From positions 3,484,501-3,548,500 of the forward strand of contig NZ_LN614827.1 of the NCBI RefSeq assembly GCF_000953135.1: a DNA stretch of 64,000 bases. Reading direction: 5' to 3'. Positions 1 to 8,970 of the stretch are shown piece by piece. The position numbers and the translations under genes were made by a program. The notes beneath the pieces were generated by a model that saw only the letters and a list, made by a program, of their open reading frames with translations, ran no database searches and had not been told where the DNA came from. The DNA is from Legionella fallonii LLAP-10. GTDB lineage: Bacteria; Pseudomonadota; Gammaproteobacteria; Legionellales; Legionellaceae. Positions within the stretch are counted from its first letter, which is position 1. The number at the start of each line of letters is the position of its first letter.

Positions 1-370
1 TAGTAAGAAAGGTTAAAGAGGTCAGTATCAAAATCCAGATCAAACTAAAACCAATCCAATGTAATTGAAAAAAAAGTGGCGTCCATGCCCAATTCATCAA
101 AAGTTGGCTCGTATAGAAGTATAAGGCAGGACGTATCTCTATATTTTCCCTTTGCCGCCAAAGCGCCCATCCTACAACAGCAAGAAGCACATACAAAATT
201 GACCATACAATTGAAAATACCCACCCGGGAGGAGTCAGCATTGATTTATTTAGCCCATCATACCAAGAGAGAATATTGGCTTGCGTCAGTAACCCTAAAA
301 AAAATCCGATTGCTTCAAAAGCAACGATCCAAATAGTCAGTTTAATCCAGCCGTTTTTGCTCAAAATCAT
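1..370 (-). CDS. TspO/MBR family tryptophan-rich membrane protein (3' end outside window)
   Basis: Reading the minus strand from 370 gives about 123 codons without a stop, running off the window edge. The protein has the TspO/MBR signature: PPGWVFSIVW followed by a second helix ending WALWRQR, then a third helix with QLLMNWAWTPLFF. TspO proteins are five-helix membrane proteins that bind porphyrins and related ligands (family knowledge). At least three helices are visible here; helix 4 is beginning at the edge. The ATG at 370 has a GGAGAG directly abutting it, so the in-frame TTG two codons later, 6 nt behind that Shine-Dalgarno, may be the true start. The family call is firm; the physiological role is unknown. 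Confidence 0.85.
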   Translation of the reverse strand, partial: MILSKNGWIKLTIWIVAFEAIGFFLGLLTQANILSWYDGLNKSMLTPPGWVFSIVWSILYVLLAVVGWALWRQRENIEIRPALYFYTSQLLMNWAWTPLFFQLHWIGFSLIWILILTSLTFLT

Positions 371-483
371 CTCTCCATATTTTGGTTAGCCCCTCACGAA
401 GTCAAGGTCATTGCAAAACAACATTAACTTCCCTTCCCATCTTTAAAAATGTTATAAAACATGATCCCCAAGCTGCTAATTGT

Positions 484-559
484 ATTAAATTTTTCAGAAT
501 AAGCAGAGTGTTGTACCCTATTTCTATTATCATTTTTAAATGGTTAAAGGTTTTGCAGT
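484..559. repeat. Upstream copy 1 of a duplicated promoter-like block
   Basis: This block matches 2092-2164 in the same orientation at roughly four of five bases, including an AGAGTGYTGTACCCTA core and a following TATTAT/AATTAT box. Copy 1 lacks the full palindrome of copy 2 and is followed by an ATG at 563 that opens only a 14-codon frame, so no intact gene follows it. It is likely a decayed or partial duplication of the cyclase gene's regulatory region. The rest of the 379-646 gap shows nothing else recognisable. Confidence 0.6.
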
Positions 560-646
560 CGCATGTACAAACATCGGAGAGCAGAGGGAGTAAATAAAAC
601 AATGTAAGCCTAAGAGTAATTTATTTTTTTCATAGCCAATCCTCTG

Positions 647-1801
647 CTATAGTTGTGAATGCCCGCCAAGGTATTTGCCACGACGCTCAAGGGCATACCC
701 AAATTGCATTTGCTTTGGCTCCCAGGCTCTTAAAGCAGCTTTCACATCGCCCCTATGCTCATAGAGACTTTCTGCTAAATCGATGGCAGCAATCGAGGCC
801 TTATAGGTGCCCGCAGCAGTGTGGGGCCGAACAACAAACGCCGCATCGCCGAGTAAACAGATCCGTCCAAAGACCATTTGGGGTACCGATACATCAAATA
901 TAGGCTGGATAAAAGGTTCTTTAGTGGCTAGTACTTCCTCACGAAAAACTGTAGGTAACATTTCTTTGGCACGTTCATAAATCCATTGAACAAAGACCTC
1001 TCTTAAGAATCCCTGTGGGATAGAAAATTCACGCTGGTTGCCTTGATTATCGAAAAGAAGCTCATCAAGCTCTTCCCCTATAGATCGATTAATGTACCAA
1101 ACCCAATTGAACCTCCTTTCACCTGGATTGACGCTCCCATCTGCCCCAGGAATAAGATAAGTAAGAATGTGGCTTTGTGGCATTTGATAGAAAGTGATTC
1201 GGTCTTTAAGTTCATCAACGATCTCTTGAAGCAGGTCACACTCTGCCAAGACACCTCTCCACGCCACGTATCCTGCATATTCTGGTTTAACCTGTGGCAG
1301 TAGTATGGATCTAGAAAGCGAATGAGTTCCATCAGCACAAATTAGGAGATCCCCTTCGATAGTTTTACCGGATTTGAACGTTGCATGAACTACATTGTCA
1401 CTTTGTTCAAACGATACCAGTTCTTCATTCAAGTGATAATTAGCATCAGGAAATACGTTACGAAGCTGCTTATATAAGACATTCCATGATGTCATATTTT
1501 GCTTAGTCCAGGAAATAGCAGCAGTTGTTCCATCTCGATTAAGATATCTTCGTTGTCGAATGGGAACACTCACTTCATTAGCTAGGGCGATCCCGTGTTC
1601 CGCAAGATAGGCAAGCATGTCTTCATGGAATACTAAACCAGCGCCTCGCTCTACCATATGATCGCCAGAACGTTCGAAGATCTCGACTTGACAGCCTATG
1701 CATCTAAGAGCAAGACCAGCATAAAGACCACCTAATGAGCCACCTGCTATAACAACACGTAGTGGACGCGTCTGCCCCGGAATGACTCGACTCTGATTCA
1801 T
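647..1801 (-). CDS. FAD-dependent aromatic-ring monooxygenase (PHBH fold, dihydroxypyridine-hydroxylase-like)
   Basis: 384 residues, normal length for a single-component flavin hydroxylase. The N-terminus has a dinucleotide-binding fold (GGSLGGLYAGLAL, then EIFERS with the ribose-binding Glu), the middle has the DG motif (CADGTHSLSR), and near residue 315 there is GDAAFVVRPHTAAGTYKA, the FAD-phosphate GD motif in the form seen in 2,6-dihydroxypyridine 3-hydroxylase relatives. Such enzymes hydroxylate an activated aromatic or N-heteroaromatic ring with NAD(P)H and O2. The start is supported by GGAG 8 nt upstream. It diverges from the cyclase-family gene at 2166, whose family contains hydrolases of N-acyl aromatic or cyclic amide substrates, so a small catabolic module is plausible. 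Substrate is not inferable from sequence alone. Confidence 0.8.
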   Translation of the reverse strand: MNQSRVIPGQTRPLRVVIAGGSLGGLYAGLALRCIGCQVEIFERSGDHMVERGAGLVFHEDMLAYLAEHGIALANEVSVPIRQRRYLNRDGTTAAISWTKQNMTSWNVLYKQLRNVFPDANYHLNEELVSFEQSDNVVHATFKSGKTIEGDLLICADGTHSLSRSILLPQVKPEYAGYVAWRGVLAECDLLQEIVDELKDRITFYQMPQSHILTYLIPGADGSVNPGERRFNWVWYINRSIGEELDELLFDNQGNQREFSIPQGFLREVFVQWIYERAKEMLPTVFREEVLATKEPFIQPIFDVSVPQMVFGRICLLGDAAFVVRPHTAAGTYKASIAAIDLAESLYEHRGDVKAALRAWEPKQMQFGYALERRGKYLGGHSQL

Positions 1802-2091
1802 GACATGAACTCCATTTCGTTCACTGAGCTTTTCAAAATCTTATCATTGTTTCGACTAAATATCATTGTCAAATCAATCAATTCAAAAGAATAAAATACA
1901 GGGAAAAATGTCCAATAACTTAATAGAAATAAACGAATAAGTTATCATTCTACAAATACTTATGTATCAAACATAGAATTAATACGACTTATCTTCTCCA
2001 TAAGGAGAACAGGAGGACTGACGTTCTTGCACGGTTTTAATCAATAAACGGGTTTGCTACTGAAGTATAGAATTAGGAGTGACTCACTTAT

Positions 2092-2164
2092 ATTAAATTT
2101 TGCAAAATAACTAGAGTGCTGTACCCTAGTTCAATTATCCTTTTTTAATAGCTAATACTGCAGT
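2092..2164 (+). promoter_or_regulatory. Upstream block copy 2 with 9-bp inverted repeat operator
   Basis: Immediately upstream of the cyclase gene. At 2109-2131 lies AACTAGAGT, a 5-nt spacer GCTGT, and ACCCTAGTT, an inverted repeat matching at 8 of 9 positions. An AATTAT box follows and the ATG at 2166 is close behind without an obvious Shine-Dalgarno, suggesting a very short leader. The dyad resembles sites of dimeric regulators such as the MerR class (inference). The block is duplicated at 484-559. The remainder of the 1802-2091 gap must hold the divergent promoter of the monooxygenase but shows no clear boxes. Confidence 0.55.
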
Positions 2165-2165
2165 T

Positions 2166-2858
2166 ATGAAGCAATTTCCTTTCAAGTTCATAGAATTAAC
2201 CCATAGCATCAACCAAGACAGTCCTTGCTGGGAAACAGGTTGTGGTTTTACAACTGAAACCATGCTCAATTATTCTGACTGTACCACGGCAGTAAAATTT
2301 AAAGTCCAGTCCCTTAAAATGGATGCGGGCATAGGCACTCATATAGACTCACCAGCTCATTGCGTCTCTGGTGGTAAAACTACTGATGAATTGCCCTTAG
2401 AAGAATTATTAGCACCTTGTGTCGTTATTGACGTGTCTTCTATGGCTCATGAAACCTATTGTTTAACAGTTGAAGATATTAGCGATTTTGAAAATAACTA
2501 CGGCCGTATTAAAGAAGGTTCTTTTGTTATTATCTATACCGGATGGGATAAATATTGGCTCAATCCTGATAAATACCGTAATAATCTGAGTTTTCCATCC
2601 GTATCTGAAAAAGCAGCTCAATTATTGCTGCAACGCGGTATAATAGGCTTAGGAATTGATACCTTAAGTCCAGACACTCCTGAAAGTGATTATCCTGTAC
2701 ATCAAATCATCCTTGGTTCTGGTAAATATCTTATAGAAAATGTAGCAAATGCCCAAGCCATGCCACCAATAGGTGGTTTCACTCTGGCTCTACCAATACG
2801 TCTGCAAGGGATGACAGAAGCCCCGATCCGACTAATCGGCTTAGTCAACAAAAATTAG
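2166..2858 (+). CDS. Cyclase-family metal-dependent hydrolase (kynurenine formamidase-like)
   Basis: 230 residues, typical for the cyclase/KynB family (PF04199) of metal-dependent amidohydrolases that open N-formyl or cyclic amide bonds. It begins ELTHSI near residue 10, has GTHIDSPAH at residues 57-65, and GIDTLSPDT near residue 175, which matches the family's GID-x-x-S-x-D segment. An oddity is that the canonical first metal ligand of HxGTHxDxPxH is Gly55 here, so metal binding may be altered or supplied by another residue. No Shine-Dalgarno is visible before the ATG. It is divergent from an aromatic monooxygenase, hinting at related substrates. Confidence 0.75.
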   Translation: MKQFPFKFIELTHSINQDSPCWETGCGFTTETMLNYSDCTTAVKFKVQSLKMDAGIGTHIDSPAHCVSGGKTTDELPLEELLAPCVVIDVSSMAHETYCLTVEDISDFENNYGRIKEGSFVIIYTGWDKYWLNPDKYRNNLSFPSVSEKAAQLLLQRGIIGLGIDTLSPDTPESDYPVHQIILGSGKYLIENVANAQAMPPIGGFTLALPIRLQGMTEAPIRLIGLVNKN

Positions 2859-2880
2859 CAGTTTTTACCCAATCGCTCTC

Positions 2881-3441
2881 TCAATATAAGTGGCTCGGCT
2901 CAAAACAGACAAACAATAAATCATCTGCTGGTCTTTCTGTAAGGCAATCAACACAATAGTTGTGCATTATCGCTTCCAACTTAAAACCACATCGCTCGGC
3001 GACTCGTCTGCTGCGTGTATTTTCAACTTGTGTCACAATCTGCACTCTTACTGCCTGTAAGTGTTCAAAAGCAAAATGCGTCAGGGCACGCACCATCTCT
3101 GTAGCCAGTCCTTGTCCAGTGTATTTTGTAGCTAACCAATAACCAACTTCAAAGAAGGGAACGTTGGGATTGCTGCGATCATTATAACCAGAAGCACCAA
3201 TGATCTCTTGAGATTCCTTATGAATCACAACCATAGGAAAATCTCTTTGCTGTTCATTGCGCCAACTTTCTATACCCTCTCGCACAAATTGTATCGTTGG
3301 TTCCAGGCTAGGCTCTGAAGCCCAAGGCATCCATCGTTGCAACTCGGGTAAAGAATCATTAATAGCTTGATTTAGCGGTCTTTCATCGCCTAGTGTTGGA
3401 GTACGTAATATTAGGCGCTCAGTTTCAATTACAGGTAACAT
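2881..3441 (-). CDS. GNAT N-acetyltransferase, RimJ/RimL type
   Basis: 186 residues. It opens ETERLILRTPTLGDERPL, the standard RimJ/RimL/SpeG-like start, and has the acetyl-CoA loop in GYWLATKYTGQGLATEMV and the later VENTRSRRVAERCGF segment. These enzymes acetylate N-terminal amines of proteins or small amines. The start codon follows AGGG at 7 nt. It converges with the cyclase gene (22-bp gap). Substrate cannot be predicted; the family call is secure. Confidence 0.85.
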   Translation of the reverse strand: MLPVIETERLILRTPTLGDERPLNQAINDSLPELQRWMPWASEPSLEPTIQFVREGIESWRNEQQRDFPMVVIHKESQEIIGASGYNDRSNPNVPFFEVGYWLATKYTGQGLATEMVRALTHFAFEHLQAVRVQIVTQVENTRSRRVAERCGFKLEAIMHNYCVDCLTERPADDLLFVCFEPSHLY

Positions 3442-3507
3442 AGAAACACCCTAGGTATGGATTAGAACCATAAATGCTAGTGAGATAATTCAATTCAGAC
3501 GAGCAAA

Positions 3508-3807
3508 TTACCCATTAATTTCATGATAAAGGGATATTTTTGTATTGCTCACTAATTTAGGAACTAGATTATCGAGAAAATTTCTTACATAGGTTGCTTT
3601 GGCATGCAAATCTAAAGCTTCCCTACTTTGAAAACGTTCAATAAAAAACAATATTTCAGGATGAGTGAGACTACGGTGAAGTTCATAACGAAGACATCCC
3701 GCTTCTTTTTTGGTTAGAGGAACTAATTTAGTTGCCTCTTTTACCAGTTGATCGATCATGCCAGGTTTAGCAGTCAGCTCAACAACACACACTATTTCTT
3801 CAGCCAT
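3508..3807 (-). CDS. Antibiotic biosynthesis monooxygenase (ABM) family protein
   Basis: 99 residues with the ABM/YgiN dimeric ferredoxin-like pattern: VCVVELTAKPGMIDQL, then EAGCLRYELHRS and ILFFIERFQSREALDLHAKA. Members are cofactorless quinol monooxygenases or haem-degrading enzymes, and many have unknown substrates. AGGAG sits 6 nt before the ATG. The 3808-4011 gap contains AT-rich DNA only. Confidence 0.8.
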   Translation of the reverse strand: MAEEIVCVVELTAKPGMIDQLVKEATKLVPLTKKEAGCLRYELHRSLTHPEILFFIERFQSREALDLHAKATYVRNFLDNLVPKLVSNTKISLYHEING

Positions 3808-4011
3808 TATTTACTCCTAGTCTATTTAACCTTCGTTTAGCGCCATAAAAAGCATGCTTATTCTTTTTATAGCGAACTCACGTTATTTACTGAAATTCCT
3901 TATTTTTAATCACGGCAATATCAATTATTTAAAAACTAAATTAGAGGTCAACCATCATAATATATTGGCCACGTTTAATGAACTGGATTAAATTAGAACC
4001 TATTGGCTGAT

Positions 4012-5313
4012 CTATGCCATGTTCCACCATTCAACTAGGGCAGTGTCCTTATAGTATGATAAATGATTAGAGAAGAATAGCCATGCTTTATCTCGTTGTT
4101 GGGTATGTAACAAGCTAAGAAAATAAGTTTGCGCAAATAACTCAACCTGAGCATCACTTCCCCCTACTCGTGGACTTTGCTCAATAATAGACTCCATCAA
4201 GGCACTCGCTGTTTTATAATCAGCATCAGCAAAAGCATAAATACCGTGGCATAAAGGCAAGACCGTTTTAACCCATAAGGATTGAGTCGGAAGATCTTGA
4301 GCTGCTTTTTCCATTTGCTTTAAAGAATTATCGGCCAATTTTTTTTGGTTAGTACGTACTAGCGCATAGATAAAATGAGCGTTGTTAAAACCAATATAAT
4401 ATTCAAAAGGATGGTTCCCTAAATGAGTTGCTATGGAATGAAATAGTTTATCCTGAGGTAATCCCGCCATATCCATGCGCCATAATAATGAAATCGCATC
4501 CAGTTGCTCCAATACCGTATTAGGCAAGGCACCAAAAATACTTGGATATAATTTTATAATCTCTTGCTCATTGCGTTGGGCTAAATGAAATAAAGCCAGA
4601 TGCCAAGTATTATGTCCTTTTAATAATGGTAAAATGCCATCCCAACTACTTTGTAGACTTTGTAAACGTTTAATCCCGCCACTTATATCGCGATCTAACA
4701 AGGCAACATGAGCTAGCGTATGATGAGCCCAGGGAGTGAATAAATTCATTGCGATTGCTCTCTCGGCCATGTCCCTAGCTTGAGAATAATAACCACACAG
4801 TTCTAAAGCAAAAGAATGAGTCGCTAGAAAATGGGATTCATCTTGATTGACCGAGGCACATTGATTACAAATGCGCAAAAAACGCTCTGCCTGAAATGCT
4901 TGTCCTGTACAGTAAAAAAGCCATTCAAGTATTTTAAGTGCTAAAGTATCTCTTGGAAAAAGCTCAATTACCTGTTCCAACAAATTAATGGCTTGTGTGT
5001 AGTCCCGTTGATACCAATGCAGCACAACATCATAAAGAATTTTTTCTCGCAAATTAGCCTTTTCTAAAAGCTTTTCCGCAGAAAATAGGTGAATTTTTGC
5101 CTGTTTATCAATCTCATATTCTTGAGCGTATAAATAATAAACCGCGGCATAAATTTGTATTAACACATTATCAGGATTTCGTTGAGCCGCATCTAAAATA
5201 GCACCAGCATTAACTCCGGACCCCAGTACTTGCCCATGAAAAGAATTAATATCATCAATAACGTCAGGAGAACGAGTGCTAACTTCTAATCCTCGTTGGG
5301 TGTGCATTATCAT
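4012..5313 (-). CDS. TTC38-like tetratricopeptide repeat protein
   Basis: 433 residues, all-helical with TPR-like repeats across its length, for example around residues 100-140 (YTQAINLLEQVIELFPRDT) and 165-205 (ALELCGYYSQARDMAERAI). The central GHNTWHLALFHLAQRNEQE and LDAISLLWRMDMAG match the pattern of the TTC38 family, found in eukaryotes and scattered bacteria. No catalytic motif or signal peptide is visible. An in-frame ATG two codons downstream is an equally possible start; no strong Shine-Dalgarno is present. A scaffolding role is likely; the partner is unknown. Confidence 0.7.
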   Translation of the reverse strand: MIMHTQRGLEVSTRSPDVIDDINSFHGQVLGSGVNAGAILDAAQRNPDNVLIQIYAAVYYLYAQEYEIDKQAKIHLFSAEKLLEKANLREKILYDVVLHWYQRDYTQAINLLEQVIELFPRDTLALKILEWLFYCTGQAFQAERFLRICNQCASVNQDESHFLATHSFALELCGYYSQARDMAERAIAMNLFTPWAHHTLAHVALLDRDISGGIKRLQSLQSSWDGILPLLKGHNTWHLALFHLAQRNEQEIIKLYPSIFGALPNTVLEQLDAISLLWRMDMAGLPQDKLFHSIATHLGNHPFEYYIGFNNAHFIYALVRTNQKKLADNSLKQMEKAAQDLPTQSLWVKTVLPLCHGIYAFADADYKTASALMESIIEQSPRVGGSDAQVELFAQTYFLSLLHTQQRDKAWLFFSNHLSYYKDTALVEWWNMA

Positions 5314-5422
5314 GAATACCCTAATAAAAACGGTTTAATAAAGCATAGCACAAAGTAAATTAGCACAATATAATTAGACTTTCTTCGAAACTCGCTGTAG
5401 GAAAAAGAAGGTTGGACCAACC

Positions 5423-5788
5423 CTATTTCAGCTCGATAACCATCACCTTAACCTGATGATCAGTCATATTGACGTCATTATGTAATTCATCGGGAACATC
5501 TTTAGTAAGGTAGTAAGCTTTATCCTTTTCCAATTTCAAATAATGTATTTTCCCTTTATCATTGGTGATTTTTAATAAACCGTCAGTCAGTGCCACAACT
5601 ACCCTATCATGCTCATGTCGATGCATTGTTAGTGCCTGTCCAGACGCAGGATAAATAATGGTTTTCCAAACACTAACCTTATTGTTAGAAAATTGTTCCT
5701 CTCGATGGGTTGCTTCATTTTTTGCATGAACAATCCCAGCAGAAGCTCCCAACACCATTCCTAGTGCAATGAACCAATTTTTTTTCAT
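5423..5788 (-). CDS. Secreted small cupin-like protein
   Basis: About 121 residues with a signal peptide (MKKNWFIALGMVLGASAGIV, cleavage after HA) and a single-domain cupin-like mature region: the segment ALTMHRHEHDRVVVAL provides the H-x-H-x(3-4)-E/D metal-site motif, followed by strands ending in DELHNDVNMTDHQVKVM. Predicted location is periplasm. GGAG precedes both an ATG at 5788 and an in-frame GTG one codon earlier. The ligand is unknown. Confidence 0.7.
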   Translation of the reverse strand: MKKNWFIALGMVLGASAGIVHAKNEATHREEQFSNNKVSVWKTIIYPASGQALTMHRHEHDRVVVALTDGLLKITNDKGKIHYLKLEKDKAYYLTKDVPDELHNDVNMTDHQVKVMVIELK

Positions 5789-5907
5789 CACTTCGTTCTC
5801 CGTATTATACTACAGACATTCATTCTTCACCCTTATGGAGTCATTAGACTTCTTTCAAAACTCATGAGGGGCTATCGACATTTGCTTCCCTTCTAATAAA
5901 ATCTACT

Positions 5908-6495
5908 TTATGGTGATAAAATTTGACTCCCCCAACCCAGTCCTTGCTGGACATACTCGACGACATCCGATAATTCATCAGTACGATAAGAGTAGAATAC
6001 TATTCGATGAGGTTTGAATCTAAAACCACAATAAAACTCACTCACAGGCAATGGGCTGTTTTGGTATTCAAGTTCAACGCTGCATTTTTTACGTTCTAAA
6101 ATCTCTTTACTGGCAATAGGATTAGATGAAGTTTCTGCATAACTATAAAAGCGAATTTGTGCTTCGCGAGGATAACTGTCCCAATATGTTTTGTTCTCCT
6201 CAGGAAATAGGGGGTTAACAACACCTTCAAAAATTATCTCTCGTGATGACATCTCAAACCAGAAAGTAAAAGAAGCCACAGGATTACTAAGAAGCTCCTG
6301 TACTTTGCGCGTTCCTTTCTGAGTAAAAAAAATAAGACTGTCTTCATTAATCTCACGAATAGCAACTATACGGCTATGCGGAACTGCCGTCAGTGTTGCT
6401 GTAGATAGTACGGCCTGCTGAGGATTAGGGACACCCAATTTTTTTTCCTCTTCTATCCACTTTTTTAACAAACTAATGGGGGACATAATGTGCAT
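5908..6495 (-). CDS. Pyridoxamine 5'-phosphate oxidase family flavoprotein
   Basis: About 195 residues from the ATG at 6495. The region PHSRIVAIREINEDSLIFFT and the following KVQELLSNPVASFTFWF correspond to the FMN-binding split barrel of PdxH. AQIRFYSYAETSSNPIASKE corresponds to the PdxH QIGxxxSxQSxxI region but is diverged, and the C-terminal R-L-x-P motif of PdxH is absent. PdxH makes pyridoxal 5'-phosphate from PNP/PMP; this protein may do so or act on a related compound. The open frame extends 20 codons further upstream, but that segment is hydrophobic and unlike the family, so I prefer the internal ATG. Confidence 0.75.
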   Translation of the reverse strand: MHIMSPISLLKKWIEEEKKLGVPNPQQAVLSTATLTAVPHSRIVAIREINEDSLIFFTQKGTRKVQELLSNPVASFTFWFEMSSREIIFEGVVNPLFPEENKTYWDSYPREAQIRFYSYAETSSNPIASKEILERKKCSVELEYQNSPLPVSEFYCGFRFKPHRIVFYSYRTDELSDVVEYVQQGLGWGSQILSP

Positions 6496-6606
6496 TAAAG
6501 TAAGCTGTGACAAAAAACATAGTGTAAATTGGAGAAGCGAGAGAAACAATAGCATGGGAGTCGTGAACTATTACAACTAATGAGGTTATCGCCGCAAAAA
6601 GACATT

Positions 6607-8970
6607 TTAAAGATTTAGAGCAAGCAGTTGATTTAATAAACTAATGTTCCGAGATTCTAATAGCTCTAGACGCTTAACCGCCTCACTATTCTTTCCTTGC
6701 TCATGAAGAGTGAAAACATCGACTGTTTCAACATAAATTTCTGTATGCAATTCTTGTAATCGCTTTAATTTTGCATCTTGCTCTGGTTTTAGATGTCTTT
6801 GTCTGTTAATCCATAATTCCACGGGGCAAACTTTTAATATATCCATTACAGAGGCATTGTGATTTAAAGTTAAATAATTTTTTATCACATCAATCCTCGC
6901 GCAGTGCGCAATGATAGCATTAAGGAGTAAAGCCCCTTCTTTTTTACTCGCGACCTCCATATTCCATTCAGGAAAAGAATGCCAATTTTTAGACCACTCA
7001 CAGAGCTCATCAACAGGCATCGCTTCGCTTATCGCATAACCTTGAGCATTCGTACATCCCAGATAAAGCAGCAATTTACCTATTGCTATTGTTTCTACTC
7101 CTTCAGCAATAACCTCACGCTTCAAAAGCTTACACATATCAATACAGGCTTTAAGAATGACAATATTTTCCGATTTATTGATTATATCGCGCACAAAGCT
7201 TTGATCTAACTTTACCTTGTTCGCCGATAACTCTCTAAGATAAGTCAAAGAAGAATAGCCCGTACCAAAATCATCCAAAGCGAATAAAACGCCAATTTTC
7301 TTACATTCATTAATTAATTTTTTTACTTGTGACAAATTAGATAACACTTCCGTTTCTAAAATTTCCAATTCGATGAACTCACTTTTTACCTTAGGATGCT
7401 CGGCCAATATCTCTTTCAAGTCGTTTAGAAAACTCTCTTGGGTTAGATGATAAGGAGAAATATTAATGCTAATAGGATAGATATCCTGTGCTATAAGTTT
7501 TTTTTCTAAGTCGGCTAATACTTGATGTATTACCCATTCTCCAAGTTCAGCATAGATAGGATGCTTAAAGACCTCTGGTAGAAAACTATCCGGACCTAAA
7601 GTCCCTTTTTCTGGATGCCTCAAACGAACCAGGGCTTCAGCCCCAAGGATTTTTCCTGTTTGCATATCCACTTTGGGTTGATAAAAAACCTCTAACTGAT
7701 GTTGGGTCATGGCGATGCGGAGATCACGTATTTGTTGATTATTTTGGATCTTTTGCAGTTCCAAGGACTTATCATAGAATTTATACTGATTCTCTCCCGA
7801 AAACTTAGCTTCATACGCGGCAAAATGCGATTGCCTAATCAACTCTTCTGGATAAATAATATGCTCTTGAGGGTAGGAGGTAAGGCCTATATTAATCTTA
7901 AGAGTGATTTTATTTTTTGATATTTCGTAGGGTTTGCCGCATTCTTCTATTACGGATTGAATTGCAGGAGTAATGTCTTCTACATTGACTACATTTTTGA
8001 ACACCGCGATAAAATCACTATAGCTAACCCGTGCTAAAAGAATATCTTTTGGCAAAACAGAGGCAAGACGGTGAGCGATTCCAATGACAACATTGTCTTT
8101 TTTTTGTTCATCCAGTAATTTGTTATTTTTCTCTGAGTTCAATCCATCTAACGCAAGATAAACAATGATTAAGCTTGCCCCGAGGGGGCTGTTTTCACTC
8201 ATTAGTGAACCAAGATGTTCTGATAAAAAATATTGGTTCGGGATGTCGGTTAATGGATCATAGTATTTCATGCGCGTGATTATAGCCTGTTGTTTTTTCA
8301 ACAAGATCAAGTCATGACAGATGCCAATATAATTAATAACTTCGTTATCGCGATTCTTGACTGCAGACATCGTTAAATAAACAGGAAAGGTCGAACCATT
8401 TTTATGTTTTCCCCATATTTCTCCTGTCCAATATCCTTCTTTTTTAACATCAGAGCGCATGGTTTTATAAAATTCTACTTCATATAAATCGGACCTGAAT
8501 ATTTTGGTGTTTCTTCCTAGCAGCTCTTTTTTACTGTACCCCGTCATGTCTATAAAAGCCTGATTCATATCAACCAAATTAAAATGAGCATCGGTCACCA
8601 TAATTCCGTCATGGGCATGATTAAAAACCTTTGAACCAATTTCCAATTGCTCCATTTTACGTTTTTTATCAGTAATATCGCGTAAGGAAATAATCCAGGC
8701 TTGTTGCTCTCGCCACGCCCCTAATTTAACGTTCATCTCGGCTGTCAACACTTGACCATTAGGTTTGATAATATCAATTTCTTGTGTTTCATTGGCCGCT
8801 AAAGGATATAAAAAATTTTCGCCAATAAAAGAGGATGCACTTCGACCAAATAGTTCAGCTGCATGCTGATTGACATAAAGAATAGTGCCATCATGATGAC
8901 TAATAATTACCCCATCAGCTAAAGCAGACACAAGCTGTTGCCAATTTCCCTCTGGACAAACTCTAATCAT
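6607..8970 (-). CDS. PAS-PAS-GGDEF(degenerate)-EAL c-di-GMP phosphodiesterase with CZB-like tail
   Basis: 787 residues, no membrane segment, so cytosolic. PAS domains at about 10-100 and 112-225; a GGDEF-type domain at about 235-400 whose signature is SYSDF (316-320), so cyclase activity is probably lost; an EAL domain at about 415-660 with EAL at 445-447, DDFGTGYSS near 566-574, VKLDQSFV, EVIAEGVET and NAQGYAIS, so c-di-GMP hydrolysis looks intact. The last 110 residues resemble a chemoreceptor zinc-binding (CZB) domain, with His689, Cys715 and His742 placed as ligands, but Tyr746 where the fourth His is expected. It overlaps the KaiB-like gene by 8 bp (ATGATTAG), implying translational coupling and a shared signalling role. 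Confidence 0.9.
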   Translation of the reverse strand: MIRVCPEGNWQQLVSALADGVIISHHDGTILYVNQHAAELFGRSASSFIGENFLYPLAANETQEIDIIKPNGQVLTAEMNVKLGAWREQQAWIISLRDITDKKRKMEQLEIGSKVFNHAHDGIMVTDAHFNLVDMNQAFIDMTGYSKKELLGRNTKIFRSDLYEVEFYKTMRSDVKKEGYWTGEIWGKHKNGSTFPVYLTMSAVKNRDNEVINYIGICHDLILLKKQQAIITRMKYYDPLTDIPNQYFLSEHLGSLMSENSPLGASLIIVYLALDGLNSEKNNKLLDEQKKDNVVIGIAHRLASVLPKDILLARVSYSDFIAVFKNVVNVEDITPAIQSVIEECGKPYEISKNKITLKINIGLTSYPQEHIIYPEELIRQSHFAAYEAKFSGENQYKFYDKSLELQKIQNNQQIRDLRIAMTQHQLEVFYQPKVDMQTGKILGAEALVRLRHPEKGTLGPDSFLPEVFKHPIYAELGEWVIHQVLADLEKKLIAQDIYPISINISPYHLTQESFLNDLKEILAEHPKVKSEFIELEILETEVLSNLSQVKKLINECKKIGVLFALDDFGTGYSSLTYLRELSANKVKLDQSFVRDIINKSENIVILKACIDMCKLLKREVIAEGVETIAIGKLLLYLGCTNAQGYAISEAMPVDELCEWSKNWHSFPEWNMEVASKKEGALLLNAIIAHCARIDVIKNYLTLNHNASVMDILKVCPVELWINRQRHLKPEQDAKLKRLQELHTEIYVETVDVFTLHEQGKNSEAVKRLELLESRNISLLNQLLALNL

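Noticed and set aside
382-597. 71-codon plus-strand frame and its 64-codon antisense partner in the first gap
   Set aside because: The region is better explained as a decayed duplicate of the 2092-2164 promoter block; no protein motif is visible.
5908-6555. N-terminal hydrophobic extension of the PNPOx protein as a signal peptide
   Set aside because: Family members are cytosolic, no Shine-Dalgarno supports the upstream ATG, and the homologous region begins after the internal ATG.
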